The notes below the pieces were generated by a model that saw only the letters and a program-made list of their open reading frames with translations, was not told the origin of the DNA and did no database searches. From Planctomycetaceae bacterium (GTDB lineage: Bacteria > Planctomycetota > Planctomycetia > Pirellulales > Thermoguttaceae), in assembly GCA_003532715.1 (NCBI GenBank), contig DOEZ01000059.1:1-7420 (forward strand): 7,420 nt of DNA, written 5' to 3'. The translations under genes and the position numbers were made by a program. This document shows, piece after piece, positions 1-6,269 of the stretch. Every line of letters begins with the position of its first letter. The first letter of the stretch is position 1.

Positions 1-941
1 ACATTGACTTGGTCGATGTTTGCTCGCCCAACTTTCTACACCGCGACATGGTGATCGCCGCGGCCGAGGCGGGCAAGATGATCGTCTGCGAAAAGCCCCT
101 GGCGATGAATGCCGCCGAGGGCCGTGAAATGGTCGCCGCGGTCGAAAAAGCCGGCGTCCCCAACATGGTCTCGTTCAACTACCGTCGCGTGCCGGCCATA
201 GCGTTGTTCAAGCAGATCATCGACGAAGGCCGCGTCGGGCGTCCGTTCCACTACCACGCCGTCTACAATCAGGACTACACCATCGGCGCCGACGTTCCCC
301 AGGGCGGCATGGCCCTTTGGCGGCTCGATTCGCGCGTCGCCGGATCGGGAGTGACGGGCGATCTGCTGGCCCATTCGATCGACACGGCCGAATGGCTCAA
401 CGGAGCCATCCAAAAGGTGGTCGCCCACACCGAGACGTTTGTCAAGCAGCGAAAGCACGCCGACACGGGCCAGATCGAAAAGGTCGACATCGACGACGCC
501 TGCATGTTCCTGGCCGTTTTCCAAAACGGTTCCATGGGGACGTTCGAGAGCACCCGCTACGCTCGGGGACGAAAGAACTACAGCACGATGGAAATGAACG
601 GAGAGAACGGCGCGCTGTTTTTCGACCTCGAAGATCCGCACATCCTGCAGTATTTTCGCTACGCCGATCCGAAGACGGGCAAGAAGATCGAGGACCATCT
701 GACCGGCTGGCAACGCATCCACGTGACCAACTTCGAACATCCGTACATGAAGCATTGGTGGGTGCCGGGCTGCACGATCGGCTACGAACACACGTTTATC
801 AACAGTTTCGCCGACTTCCTGGCCAGCCTCGATGGCGGCGCGCCGTTCCAACCCAACGTCAAGACGGCCCTCCGCACGCAACAGGTCTGCGACGCCGTGC
901 TGGAGAGCGCCCGAACGGCGAAATGGGTCGCGATCGAGTAG
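1..941 (+). CDS. Gfo/Idh/MocA-family oxidoreductase, 3' part (5' end outside window)
   Basis: NAD(P)-dependent sugar or cyclitol dehydrogenase family, cytoplasmic. The reading frame is open from the first complete codon at base 3, so the GxGxxG Rossmann start (roughly 70 residues in this family) lies upstream; the TTG at 9 is not a real start. Visible hallmarks in order: the strand-turn VDVCSPNFLH followed by the helix AAAEAGK, the conserved EKP motif at bases 90-98 (its Lys is the usual catalytic/cofactor residue), SFNYRRVPA, then the substrate-domain motif GDLLAHSIDTAEWLNG carrying the conserved Asp/His pair. The C-terminal part has HPYMKHWWVPGC and GYEHTFINSFADFL, which I recall from planctomycete members. 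It ends in TAG at 939-941. Substrate is unknown; inositol-, glucose- or N-acetylhexosamine-type sugars are all possible. No terminator is obvious directly behind it, and 560 bases separate it from the next gene, so co-transcription with that gene is unlikely. Confidence 0.9.
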   Translation, partial: IDLVDVCSPNFLHRDMVIAAAEAGKMIVCEKPLAMNAAEGREMVAAVEKAGVPNMVSFNYRRVPAIALFKQIIDEGRVGRPFHYHAVYNQDYTIGADVPQGGMALWRLDSRVAGSGVTGDLLAHSIDTAEWLNGAIQKVVAHTETFVKQRKHADTGQIEKVDIDDACMFLAVFQNGSMGTFESTRYARGRKNYSTMEMNGENGALFFDLEDPHILQYFRYADPKTGKKIEDHLTGWQRIHVTNFEHPYMKHWWVPGCTIGYEHTFINSFADFLASLDGGAPFQPNVKTALRTQQVCDAVLESARTAKWVAIE

Positions 942-974
942 GACACCCGGTGAGCATTGAGGGACCACATGGAC

Positions 975-1266
975 TTACCGATGCGGTCGGCCGTCCAAGC
1001 GGAAATACCCGGTCGGGGTCTCGCGGCCATCCTGCGGCGAGAGCCGGACGGCCTCGACCGTCCAGACGCTGATCACCGCACAGACGGCGATCGTCACGGT
1101 AATTCACCATCGGATAGACCACCGGTCGTCGTCGCGGGTCGGTCCGTTCAACCAGATGGTCCTCGATACGGGCAGAGGTGTTCTTGGGCATGGCAATCAG
1201 CCTGATTTGCCGTGACTCGCGCGATCGGAAACGCTCCGGCAGCCGCCGCGAATCGCCAAGCCCGAT
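975..1266 (-). pseudogene. Possible decayed small membrane-protein gene
   Basis: Not recognised. On the minus strand the frame open from 1266 down to about 1135 (it includes the ATG at 1189-1191 and reads MPKNTSARIEDHLVERTDP) has many G/C-ending codons. After the slippage-prone repeat gtcgtcgtcg at 1125-1134 the coding-like signal moves to the next frame, which reads RDDDRWSIRW, hits TGA at 1104-1106, then continues as ITVTIAVCAVISVW (a plausible membrane segment) to a TAA at 975-977. Third positions of codons between 1103 and 975 are almost all G or C, as in the real genes nearby. One frameshift plus one stop would be needed to explain it, hence a pseudogene call. The alternative is chance: GC-rich DNA produces such shadows. 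A separate 40-residue gene starting at the GTG at 1095-1097 is also possible. Confidence 0.28.
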
Positions 1267-1368
1267 TCATGCCGGATTGCCCAATGGGGCGCAATCGCCC
1301 TGGCCTTCTTCCGGGGGGGCGTCGATGCCAAGATTTACGCGCCAAGTGTATTTCAAGGGGCGACTGCT

Positions 1369-1377
1369 TGCTACAAT
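1369..1377 (+). promoter_or_regulatory. Candidate extended -10 promoter for hydrolase operon
   Basis: TG-C-TACAAT: an extended -10 element, with the hexamer matching TATAAT at five of six bases (1372-1377). The region 17 bases upstream has no good -35 hexamer, which extended -10 promoters can tolerate. It would give a leader of roughly 115 bases before the TTG start at 1501. Prediction by eye only. Confidence 0.35.
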
Positions 1378-1487
1378 GGCCGTTATCGAAACGCTTCCGA
1401 TTTGTCCGGCGTTCGCACCCAGAAGCCGGAAGATCCATGAGAAAAGAACCGCACGAAGAGGGCCTCATCAGGTTGAATTGCTTTATC

Positions 1488-1492
1488 AGGAG
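1488..1492 (+). promoter_or_regulatory. Ribosome binding site deciding the TTG start at 1501
   Basis: AGGAG lies eight bases before the TTG at 1501. No ATG or GTG between this site and the signal peptide gives an equal arrangement, so this site fixes the unusual start. Confidence 0.7.
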
Positions 1493-1500
1493 ACATCGAT

Positions 1501-3213
1501 TTGCGACGTTGTAACCAATACGGGCTCGTCCTGGTGGCGTTCTTGGCCATCCTGACGGCTGGGCCGCGAGCGATGGGCGCTCCGGACGTATCGACGCATC
1601 ACGTCGAGACGACCTACAACGGGCGGCCGTTCGACTATACGATGGAGCAAACCGCCGCGCTGGACAACTACGACGTCTATCGCTTGACCTATCCCTCGCC
1701 GGTGGTCACGCCGGTCGAGACGAACAATACCATCCCGGCCGACTACTATCTGCCCAAGGGAATCCGACCTGGCGATCCGAAGCGTCCGGCCGTCGTCTGC
1801 CTTCACATTCTCGACGGCCAATTCGAATTGGTCCGCATGGTCTGCTCGTCGTTGGCGTCGCGCGGCATCCCGGCCATCATGTTCAAATTGCCCTATTATG
1901 GCGAGCGATCGTTGCCGGGGGGCCGACAGGCTTTGCTGCGCGATCCGGCCCTCTTTCTCGGCGCGTTGCCCCAGGGCATCGAGGATGTGCGCCGCACGGT
2001 CGACCTTCTGGCCTCGCGCGATGAGGTCCATTCGGACCATCTCGGCGTGGCGGGCATCAGCATGGGCGGTTTGCTGGGGGCGACCGCCGCCGCGCGCGAT
2101 CCACGGCTCAGCCGCGCCGTCCTGATTCTTGCCGGGGGCGACTTGGCGACGATCATCGATACGGCAAGCGAGACGCGCGAACTGAAGCTTTTTTTGGACT
2201 CCTTGGAGCCCTCGCGGCGCCGGGATTTCGACGCCGTCATCGACGAGATGGACCCGCTGAAACAGGCAGCGACTCTCCGCGGCCGGGCCGAGCGAGGCCG
2301 AGTCCTCATGATCAATGGAACCGATGATCAAGTGATTCCCAGAGCATGTGCCGAGAAACTCGCCGCCGCCCTTGGAATCGCCGACCGCGTGGCGTGGCTC
2401 GACGGCTTGGGGCACTACACGGCCGTGGCCGCCCTACCCGAAATCATGGCAAAAACGGTCGATTTCTTCGCCCAGGACATGCCCAAGGGAGTGGAGATTC
2501 CCTCGTCGGCCACCCAGGTCGCAACACCGGCCATTCTTGTCGGCCGACTACTCGGCGAAGCGGCGACCATGATGAGCGTCGAGCCGGCTCGTGGCCGATG
2601 TCATATCGTTGCGTTGAAGGTCGAGATGGAGGCCAACGGCGGAAAGTCCGTCGCGACGACCGTCGAGCTGATCCGCGGCCACGGCGCCCGATTTCGCCTG
2701 AGCTGCGATCTCGGCCGGCCCGTGGTAATCAAGGCCGCCCTGGGCGACGACGGCTCGCCCTGGATTGCCGCCGACAGGGCCGTCTTTCGCGGCTCGGGCG
2801 AACCGGGCGCGGAACCGCCGCCCGCTGTCGATTCGGCGCATCTCCTGAAACTGCGAATGGCCGCCGGCGCGCTCACGGGAGCCGCGATGGCGCCGAGCTT
2901 GCTGGACAGCCTTCTCACGATCGACGAGCAGGGAGCATCGAGCGACGGACGGTCGCTCTTGCTCAAGTCGAAACGGAACCCGGACTGGGCGACTCTTGTC
3001 CTTCGTTCCGACGACCGCTCGCCGAAGCAAATCCGTTTCGAGATCGGCAAGGTCAAGGGAAACGTGGCCGTTCGTGCGTGGCGCGTCGACGCGCCGGCAT
3101 CCGACGAGCTATTCGCGCCACCGGGCGATCTGCCGGTGACCGAGGTGTCGAGGGCCGACGTCGAGCGGATGTTCGCGTCGTTGTTCAATTTTGTTATGGA
3201 GAACGTCCCATGA
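1501..3213 (+). CDS. Secreted alpha/beta-hydrolase with extra C-terminal domain
   Basis: Exported serine hydrolase of 570 residues, dienelactone-hydrolase/acetyl-xylan-esterase-like in pattern; probably cleaves an ester, substrate unknown. The TTG start is supported by AGGAG eight bases upstream and by a signal peptide beginning at once: MRR, a hydrophobic core at residues 8-20, likely cleavage near 26-27 (AMG-A). The hydrolase fold covers about residues 60-325: strand VVCLHILDG (98-106), nucleophile elbow GISMGG with Ser187, acid in NGTDDQVIP (Asp276 best fits GxxDxxVP), and His305 in GLGHY. Residues about 335-570 are not part of the hydrolase; they look like a beta-rich LolA/LppX-like domain (alternating strands, LFAPP near 537), but that is a guess. 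First gene of a two-gene operon: its TGA overlaps the next gene's ATG. The catalytic triad seems complete, so activity is likely. Confidence 0.85.
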   Translation: MRRCNQYGLVLVAFLAILTAGPRAMGAPDVSTHHVETTYNGRPFDYTMEQTAALDNYDVYRLTYPSPVVTPVETNNTIPADYYLPKGIRPGDPKRPAVVCLHILDGQFELVRMVCSSLASRGIPAIMFKLPYYGERSLPGGRQALLRDPALFLGALPQGIEDVRRTVDLLASRDEVHSDHLGVAGISMGGLLGATAAARDPRLSRAVLILAGGDLATIIDTASETRELKLFLDSLEPSRRRDFDAVIDEMDPLKQAATLRGRAERGRVLMINGTDDQVIPRACAEKLAAALGIADRVAWLDGLGHYTAVAALPEIMAKTVDFFAQDMPKGVEIPSSATQVATPAILVGRLLGEAATMMSVEPARGRCHIVALKVEMEANGGKSVATTVELIRGHGARFRLSCDLGRPVVIKAALGDDGSPWIAADRAVFRGSGEPGAEPPPAVDSAHLLKLRMAAGALTGAAMAPSLLDSLLTIDEQGASSDGRSLLLKSKRNPDWATLVLRSDDRSPKQIRFEIGKVKGNVAVRAWRVDAPASDELFAPPGDLPVTEVSRADVERMFASLFNFVMENVP

Positions 3214-4472
3214 GATTAGCCTATGGGCTGACGTCTGCCTTGGTCGCTTACTTTTCGTTGCTCTCCGCGGTGATTCCGTGGACCCCTGCCCTTTCGGCCG
3301 AGCTGGCGGCAACGACCATGACCCTCGCGATGGTCAAGCCGACGGCCGAGGCGCCGGCGTTCGACGAGCCGGCGATGGAGATCATTCGTCGCGTGCCGCA
3401 CGGTGTACTGGCTGCGTCGCAAGGCAAACGGTTTCTCATTGTCGCCGGAACGCCCGAACAGATGGGCACGGCCCATGGCGCGCTTCTGGCCGGCGAGGCG
3501 AAGAAACTGACATACACCGTGCTTTATGTCGTCGGCGCGGCCGATACGATCCGCTCGGGCGTATGGTTCCTGGACCGCATGAAGGAGATCGAGCGTCGCG
3601 CGGGGCCGCACATTCCACGGCGGTTCATCGAGGAATGCGACGCATTGAGCCGCGCGGCCGGCGTCTCGACGCGCGACGGTCGTTACGCCAACCTCTTCCC
3701 CGAACGGTTCCATTGCAGCGGCATTGCCGTGCGCGGCAAGGCGACGCGCGACGGCCGCGTGCTCCACGCGCGGGTGCTCGACTACATGACCGAGGTCGGT
3801 CTTCAATCGTGCGCGGCGGTCGTCGTCTTCCTCCCCGAGGGGTACAACGCCTGGATGAGTCTGGGCTATGCGGGTTTCGTCGGCACGGTCACGGCGATGA
3901 ATGAAAAGCACCTCGCCGTCGGCGAAATGGGCGGCGGTGGCGAGGGCGATTGGGACGGGATGCCGATGAGCCTGCTGCTGCGCGACGTGATGGAGCGCGC
4001 CGCGACGGTCGACGAAGCGGTGAAGATCATCCAACAAACGCCCCGCACGTGCGAGTATTACTACGTCCTGACCGATAAGGACCGCAACATGGTGGGACTG
4101 CACTGCACACCCAAGCAGGTTGTCGTGCTCAGGCCGGGCCAACAGCACCCGCGGCTTCCCTTCGTGCCCGAGGATACGGTGATGATTTCGGCGGGTGAAC
4201 GGGCCGAGGCGGCAAGCCGGCGGCTTCAGGCAACCTACGGCAAGCTCGACGTGGCGGGCATGATCGAACTGATCAAGCGGCCCGTGGCCGGAGGCTCGAA
4301 CCTGCACAACGCCATTCTTTCGCCGGAAACGCTCGACATGTGGTTCGCCGACGCCGGCCGCAAGACCCCGGCCTGCGACGAACCTTACGCCCGCTGCAAT
4401 CTCGCGCAATTGATCGAGTTCTATCATCGGAACCAGCCCGACGGGGTGGACAACGATGCGTCCGAGAAGTAG
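3210..4472 (+). CDS. Secreted C45-type Ntn-hydrolase (acyltransferase/acylase-like)
   Basis: Member of the peptidase C45 / acyl-CoA:6-aminopenicillanate acyltransferase-like family, 420 residues. These enzymes self-cleave to expose an N-terminal Cys nucleophile and act on amide bonds; the natural substrate here is unknown. The start at 3210 overlaps the upstream stop (ATGA), with GGAG at 3198-3201, eight bases away; the same frame is open back to 2346 but that part is out-of-frame reading of the hydrolase gene. Signal peptide residues 1-30 (hydrophobic 7-22, ALSA at 27-30). Nucleophile is probably Cys169 in FHCSG, followed by the family's Arg-Asp motif HARVLDY (Arg188, Asp191) and by GFVGTVTAMNE (Asn231), which matches the family's G-x-x-G-x-x-MNE signature. 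The residue before Cys169 is His rather than the Gly or Asp often seen. Expression is probably coupled to the hydrolase. A choloylglycine-hydrolase-like relative is the main alternative. Confidence 0.85.
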   Translation: MRLAYGLTSALVAYFSLLSAVIPWTPALSAELAATTMTLAMVKPTAEAPAFDEPAMEIIRRVPHGVLAASQGKRFLIVAGTPEQMGTAHGALLAGEAKKLTYTVLYVVGAADTIRSGVWFLDRMKEIERRAGPHIPRRFIEECDALSRAAGVSTRDGRYANLFPERFHCSGIAVRGKATRDGRVLHARVLDYMTEVGLQSCAAVVVFLPEGYNAWMSLGYAGFVGTVTAMNEKHLAVGEMGGGGEGDWDGMPMSLLLRDVMERAATVDEAVKIIQQTPRTCEYYYVLTDKDRNMVGLHCTPKQVVVLRPGQQHPRLPFVPEDTVMISAGERAEAASRRLQATYGKLDVAGMIELIKRPVAGGSNLHNAILSPETLDMWFADAGRKTPACDEPYARCNLAQLIEFYHRNQPDGVDNDASEK

Positions 4473-4500
4473 AAGTGGCATCTTGCCGCTTGGTTTCTTC
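4473..4500 (+). terminator. Hairpin directly after the C45 gene, likely terminator
   Basis: Arms AAGTGGCA (4473-4480) and TGCCGCTT (4484-4491) pair over eight positions with one G-U wobble, around a three-base TCT loop, followed by GGTTTCTTC. The T-tract is interrupted, so termination may be partial. It starts one base after the stop codon and fits the end of the two-gene operon. Confidence 0.5.
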
Positions 4501-4620
4501 GGAAAGGAAAAGGCATTGTGACCGCGACGGAAACGCGCATCGACGCCATGCGAACCTCATCCCAGCCCAAGCATTTCGGGCCAGCAAGCGTCAGGGCATG
4601 AGTGGCAAGATAGGTCCGTG

Positions 4621-4653
4621 CGTTTCGTTCCGCATAACCCGCCCCACGAAACG
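4621..4653. repeat. 8-bp perfect inverted repeat
   Basis: CGTTTCGT at 4621-4628 and ACGAAACG at 4646-4653, separated by 17 bases. No T-tract follows on either side, so it does not look like an intrinsic terminator. The arm length and spacing would suit a protein-binding site, but no promoter is apparent next to it, and it sits just left of the RecD2 relic. Confidence 0.4.
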
Positions 4654-4812
4654 AAGCGTCGAAGCCATCTGATCGGGAACACGGCCGGCAATTCGAGGCG
4701 GAGCGGCGCAACACGACCCACCCAGCCTCGGCCGAAGGCATCGCAAAGCAACTTGCCTCGGGCGCGATCCGCGGCATCGGGCCGACGCTGGCCGCGCGGG
4801 AGATTGTCATGG
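4638..4812 (+). pseudogene. recD2: RecD2 helicase relic (N-terminal region fragment)
   Basis: Codons in phase with base 4638 stay open from after a TAA at 4635 and encode DREHGRQFEAE (about 4671-4703), then AEGIAKQLASGAIRGIG (4731-4781) and PTLAA. This reproduces the family's order H-x-x-G-R-Q-F-x-x-E, then P-x-(S/T)-x-E-G-I-x-x-Y-L-x-S-G-x-I-x-G-I-G-P-x-x-A-x-x-I-V, i.e. the end of the N-terminal beta domain and the first helix-hairpin-helix of RecD2, an ATP-dependent 5'-3' DNA helicase of about 730 residues. Codon third positions are mostly G or C, as in expressed genes here. Likeness stops near 4805, just before the regulator gene's stop codon on the other strand; upstream of 4660 there is no match and no start. 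Only about 45 codons survive and no ATPase motifs, so no function is expected. The match is from memory of family motifs. Confidence 0.7.
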
Positions 4813-4822
4813 CGACGTGGAG

Positions 4823-6004
4823 CTATGGTCCCTTGCGAAAATCCCGACTCTTGCCGCGGAATTGTATGGGGGTTTCGCCGGTGGATTCGCGAAAGACCCG
4901 CGACAAGTGCTGCGTGTACTTGAATCCGCAACGGCGCGCGATTTGCTTCAGCGGCAAGTCGGTGGTTCCAAGCAAGCTTTTCACATTCTCTATGCGAACT
5001 CGTTGAATCTCGCGATGGATAGTCTGCCCCGTGACGGCCTTCAATCGCGTCTCCAGGGTCGCTCGCGACACGCCCAGTCGCCGCACGACATCGGCAAGTC
5101 GGATGCCGTCGCCCGCGTGATCCCGGATGAATGCAAGCGCGTCGATTACCAGCGCATCGTCCGTCGCCAGCATATCCGTCGATTGGCGTGCGATGACGGA
5201 GCCGGGTGGAATCGCCAGGGACTGCTTCGTCGGCGTTTCGCCGGCCATCATGCGATCGAGAAGCGCCGCGGCGTCGTAGCCGATCCGTTCCGAGGCAATA
5301 TCGATACTGCTCATGGGAGGCATGGACAGGGTGCAGACGTATTCGTCGTTATCGACGCTGATGACGGCAACCTCCTGCGGCACTCGCACCTCGGCGAACT
5401 GGCAAGCGTTCAAGACCTCGAGGCCACAATCATCGTTGCACGCCATGATACCGACCGGCTTGGGAAGCGACTTGACCCACTTGGCGAGCCTCGTCTGAGC
5501 GTCGTCCCAGGTCTCGGGGCGACGCAGCAGCGTCACTTCCTGGGATACCTCGCAGGAAAAACCGTTCGCTTCGACGAGTTGCACGAACTGATCGCAGCGG
5601 TTGTCATTATGCGCGTTTTCTCCCCGACGCAGTCCGCAGAAGGCGAATTGCCGCAGACCGCGCTCCCGCAGATGGTCCAGGGCAATCCGCGCCAGCATCT
5701 GGTTATCGCTGCCGACATGAGGCAGACCCAGATCGGGAAAAGCTCCGCGGAGGTCCACCGTGGGCAAGCCGGTCTCGAGCACCGCCTCGGCGCCCATGCG
5801 GTTCGCGACTCGAGCCAACACTCCGTCGCCTTTCCAGTCCTTCAGCCACGGGGGCGGTAGTTCGCCCAGCCCTTGCGGTCGGAAGAAGACCGCCCAGTGC
5901 GGATGTTCGCGGCAATACTGCGCCACCCCTCGGATCATCCCTCGACCGTAGCCTCGAGAAGTCTCGATCAACGCCGCGACCCTGCGGTTTTTCATTTTTG
6001 GCAC
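4823..6004 (-). CDS. xylR: XylR-type transcriptional regulator (PBP-like + AraC HTH)
   Basis: Cytoplasmic DNA-binding regulator of 393 residues with the two-part build of the xylose-operon regulator XylR; the symbol reflects this architecture and the effector is unproven. Residues about 7-275 form a LacI/ribose-binding-protein-like sensor: RRVAALIETSRGYGRGMIRG at the start, HVGSDN and FAFCGL, GIMACNDD, VAVISVDNDE near the ligand-binding strand, and PPMSSID. Residues about 283-386 hold an AraC double helix-turn-helix: LADVVRRLGVSRATLETRLK, then LKQIARRCGF and SRVFRESTGETP. The GTG start at 6002-6004 is chosen over the in-frame ATG at 5993-5995 because GGAG (plus-strand 6013-6016) lies eight bases from the GTG. 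Transcribed away from the DUF1559 gene, with which it shares a control region. Planctomycetes have many such regulators, which generally respond to sugars; no sugar-utilisation gene is adjacent here apart from the distant oxidoreductase. Confidence 0.9.
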   Translation of the reverse strand: MPKMKNRRVAALIETSRGYGRGMIRGVAQYCREHPHWAVFFRPQGLGELPPPWLKDWKGDGVLARVANRMGAEAVLETGLPTVDLRGAFPDLGLPHVGSDNQMLARIALDHLRERGLRQFAFCGLRRGENAHNDNRCDQFVQLVEANGFSCEVSQEVTLLRRPETWDDAQTRLAKWVKSLPKPVGIMACNDDCGLEVLNACQFAEVRVPQEVAVISVDNDEYVCTLSMPPMSSIDIASERIGYDAAALLDRMMAGETPTKQSLAIPPGSVIARQSTDMLATDDALVIDALAFIRDHAGDGIRLADVVRRLGVSRATLETRLKAVTGQTIHREIQRVRIENVKSLLGTTDLPLKQIARRCGFKYTQHLSRVFRESTGETPIQFRGKSRDFRKGP

Positions 6005-6012
6005 CGTCCGTT

Positions 6013-6016
6013 CTCC
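6013..6016 (-). promoter_or_regulatory. Ribosome binding site deciding the GTG start of the regulator
   Basis: Minus-strand GGAG eight bases before the GTG at 6002-6004; the in-frame ATG further in would be 17 bases away, too far. Confidence 0.6.
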
Positions 6017-6145
6017 GGGATAGGTTGGCCGTTTCGGTGAAGGACGCTCCTCGATGGAAGCCCGCGAGTGAGTGCGAAACTGATTGGATTTGGCATAGCG
6101 CGGCGGAGCGGCCCAACCAGATCACCGATTACAGTCGTTACCGAT

Positions 6146-6174
6146 AGTATACAAGTTTTATCCTATTGTATCCA
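6146..6174 (-). promoter_or_regulatory. Candidate promoter of the XylR-type regulator
   Basis: Read on the minus strand: -35 TGGATA (6169-6174, four of six to TTGACA), 17-base spacer, -10 TATACT (6146-6151, five of six to TATAAT). Transcription would start near 6139, giving a leader of about 135 bases. It sits in an A+T-rich island in otherwise G+C-rich DNA. Confidence 0.45.
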
Positions 6175-6178
6175 TTTG
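6159..6178. repeat. Two tandem imperfect decamers in the divergent control region
   Basis: TATCCTATTG (6159-6168) is followed directly by TATCCATTTG (6169-6178), eight of ten bases identical. The period of ten bases is one helical turn, and the repeats cover the -35 and most of the spacer of the predicted regulator promoter, so they could be an operator. Confidence 0.4.
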
Positions 6179-6183
6179 ATTGT

Positions 6184-6212
6184 TTGCATGGTCGGGCCGG
6201 ACTCACTAGAAT
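6184..6212 (+). promoter_or_regulatory. Candidate promoter of the DUF1559 gene
   Basis: -35 TTGCAT (6184-6189, only TTG matches), 17-base spacer, -10 TAGAAT (6207-6212, five of six to TATAAT). Transcription would begin near 6219, about 50 bases before the ATG at 6270. Confidence 0.4.
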
Positions 6213-6269
6213 CGACGATGTACACCGAACGTGGGAAGGGGAGGGAATCGATTTTCGCGAGGTTTCGAC

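Larger units (their letters stand above)
942..1500. other. Gap of 559 bases without an intact gene
   Basis: No intact, well-supported gene is seen. It contains traces of a decayed minus-strand ORF (975-1266), a GC-rich hairpin at 1046-1063 (6-bp perfect stem, 6-base loop, no T-tract), a second imperfect hairpin at 1275-1296 (GATTGC/GCAATC arms), and toward its right end a candidate promoter and the ribosome binding site of the hydrolase operon. Short plus-strand ORFs here have poor codon bias and no recognisable domain. Confidence 0.6.
4492..4822. other. Gap between convergent genes, 331 bases
   Basis: No intact gene is seen. Contents: a 27-codon plus-strand ORF starting GTG at 4518 and ending TGA at 4599-4601, with G/C-rich third positions and a purine-rich stretch upstream, but no recognisable family; a perfect 8-bp inverted repeat at 4621-4628/4646-4653; and the RecD2 relic in the right half. 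No terminator for the minus-strand regulator gene ending at 4823 was found. Confidence 0.6.

Noticed and set aside
36..968. Long minus-strand ORF of 310 codons opposite the oxidoreductase gene
   Set aside because: It is the antisense shadow of a clearly recognised family member; the translation is rich in Arg/Asp/His with no domain, as expected from GC-rich codon bias.
1046..1063. GC-rich perfect hairpin as terminator of the oxidoreductase gene
   Set aside because: More than 100 bases after the stop codon and not followed by a T-tract.
1486..2415. Minus-strand ORF of 309 codons opposite the alpha/beta-hydrolase
   Set aside because: Antisense shadow with low-complexity Arg/Ala/Asp content; the sense strand carries the catalytic triad.
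2346..3209. Upstream in-frame extension of the C45 gene by 288 codons
   Set aside because: It overlaps the hydrolase gene out of frame and has no domain; the ATG at 3210 has a proper ribosome binding site and signal peptide.
3216..4481. Minus-strand ORF of 421 codons opposite the C45 gene
   Set aside because: Antisense shadow; the plus strand has signal peptide, ribosome binding site and C45 motifs, while this frame has none.
4518..4601. 27-codon GTG-start ORF with good codon bias after the terminator-like hairpin
   Set aside because: Too short and unrecognised to call a gene; it might be the former start of the recD2 gene, but no motif links them.
4817..5860. Plus-strand ORF of 347 codons opposite the regulator gene
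   Set aside because: Antisense shadow of the XylR-type gene, which has complete domain motifs on the minus strand.
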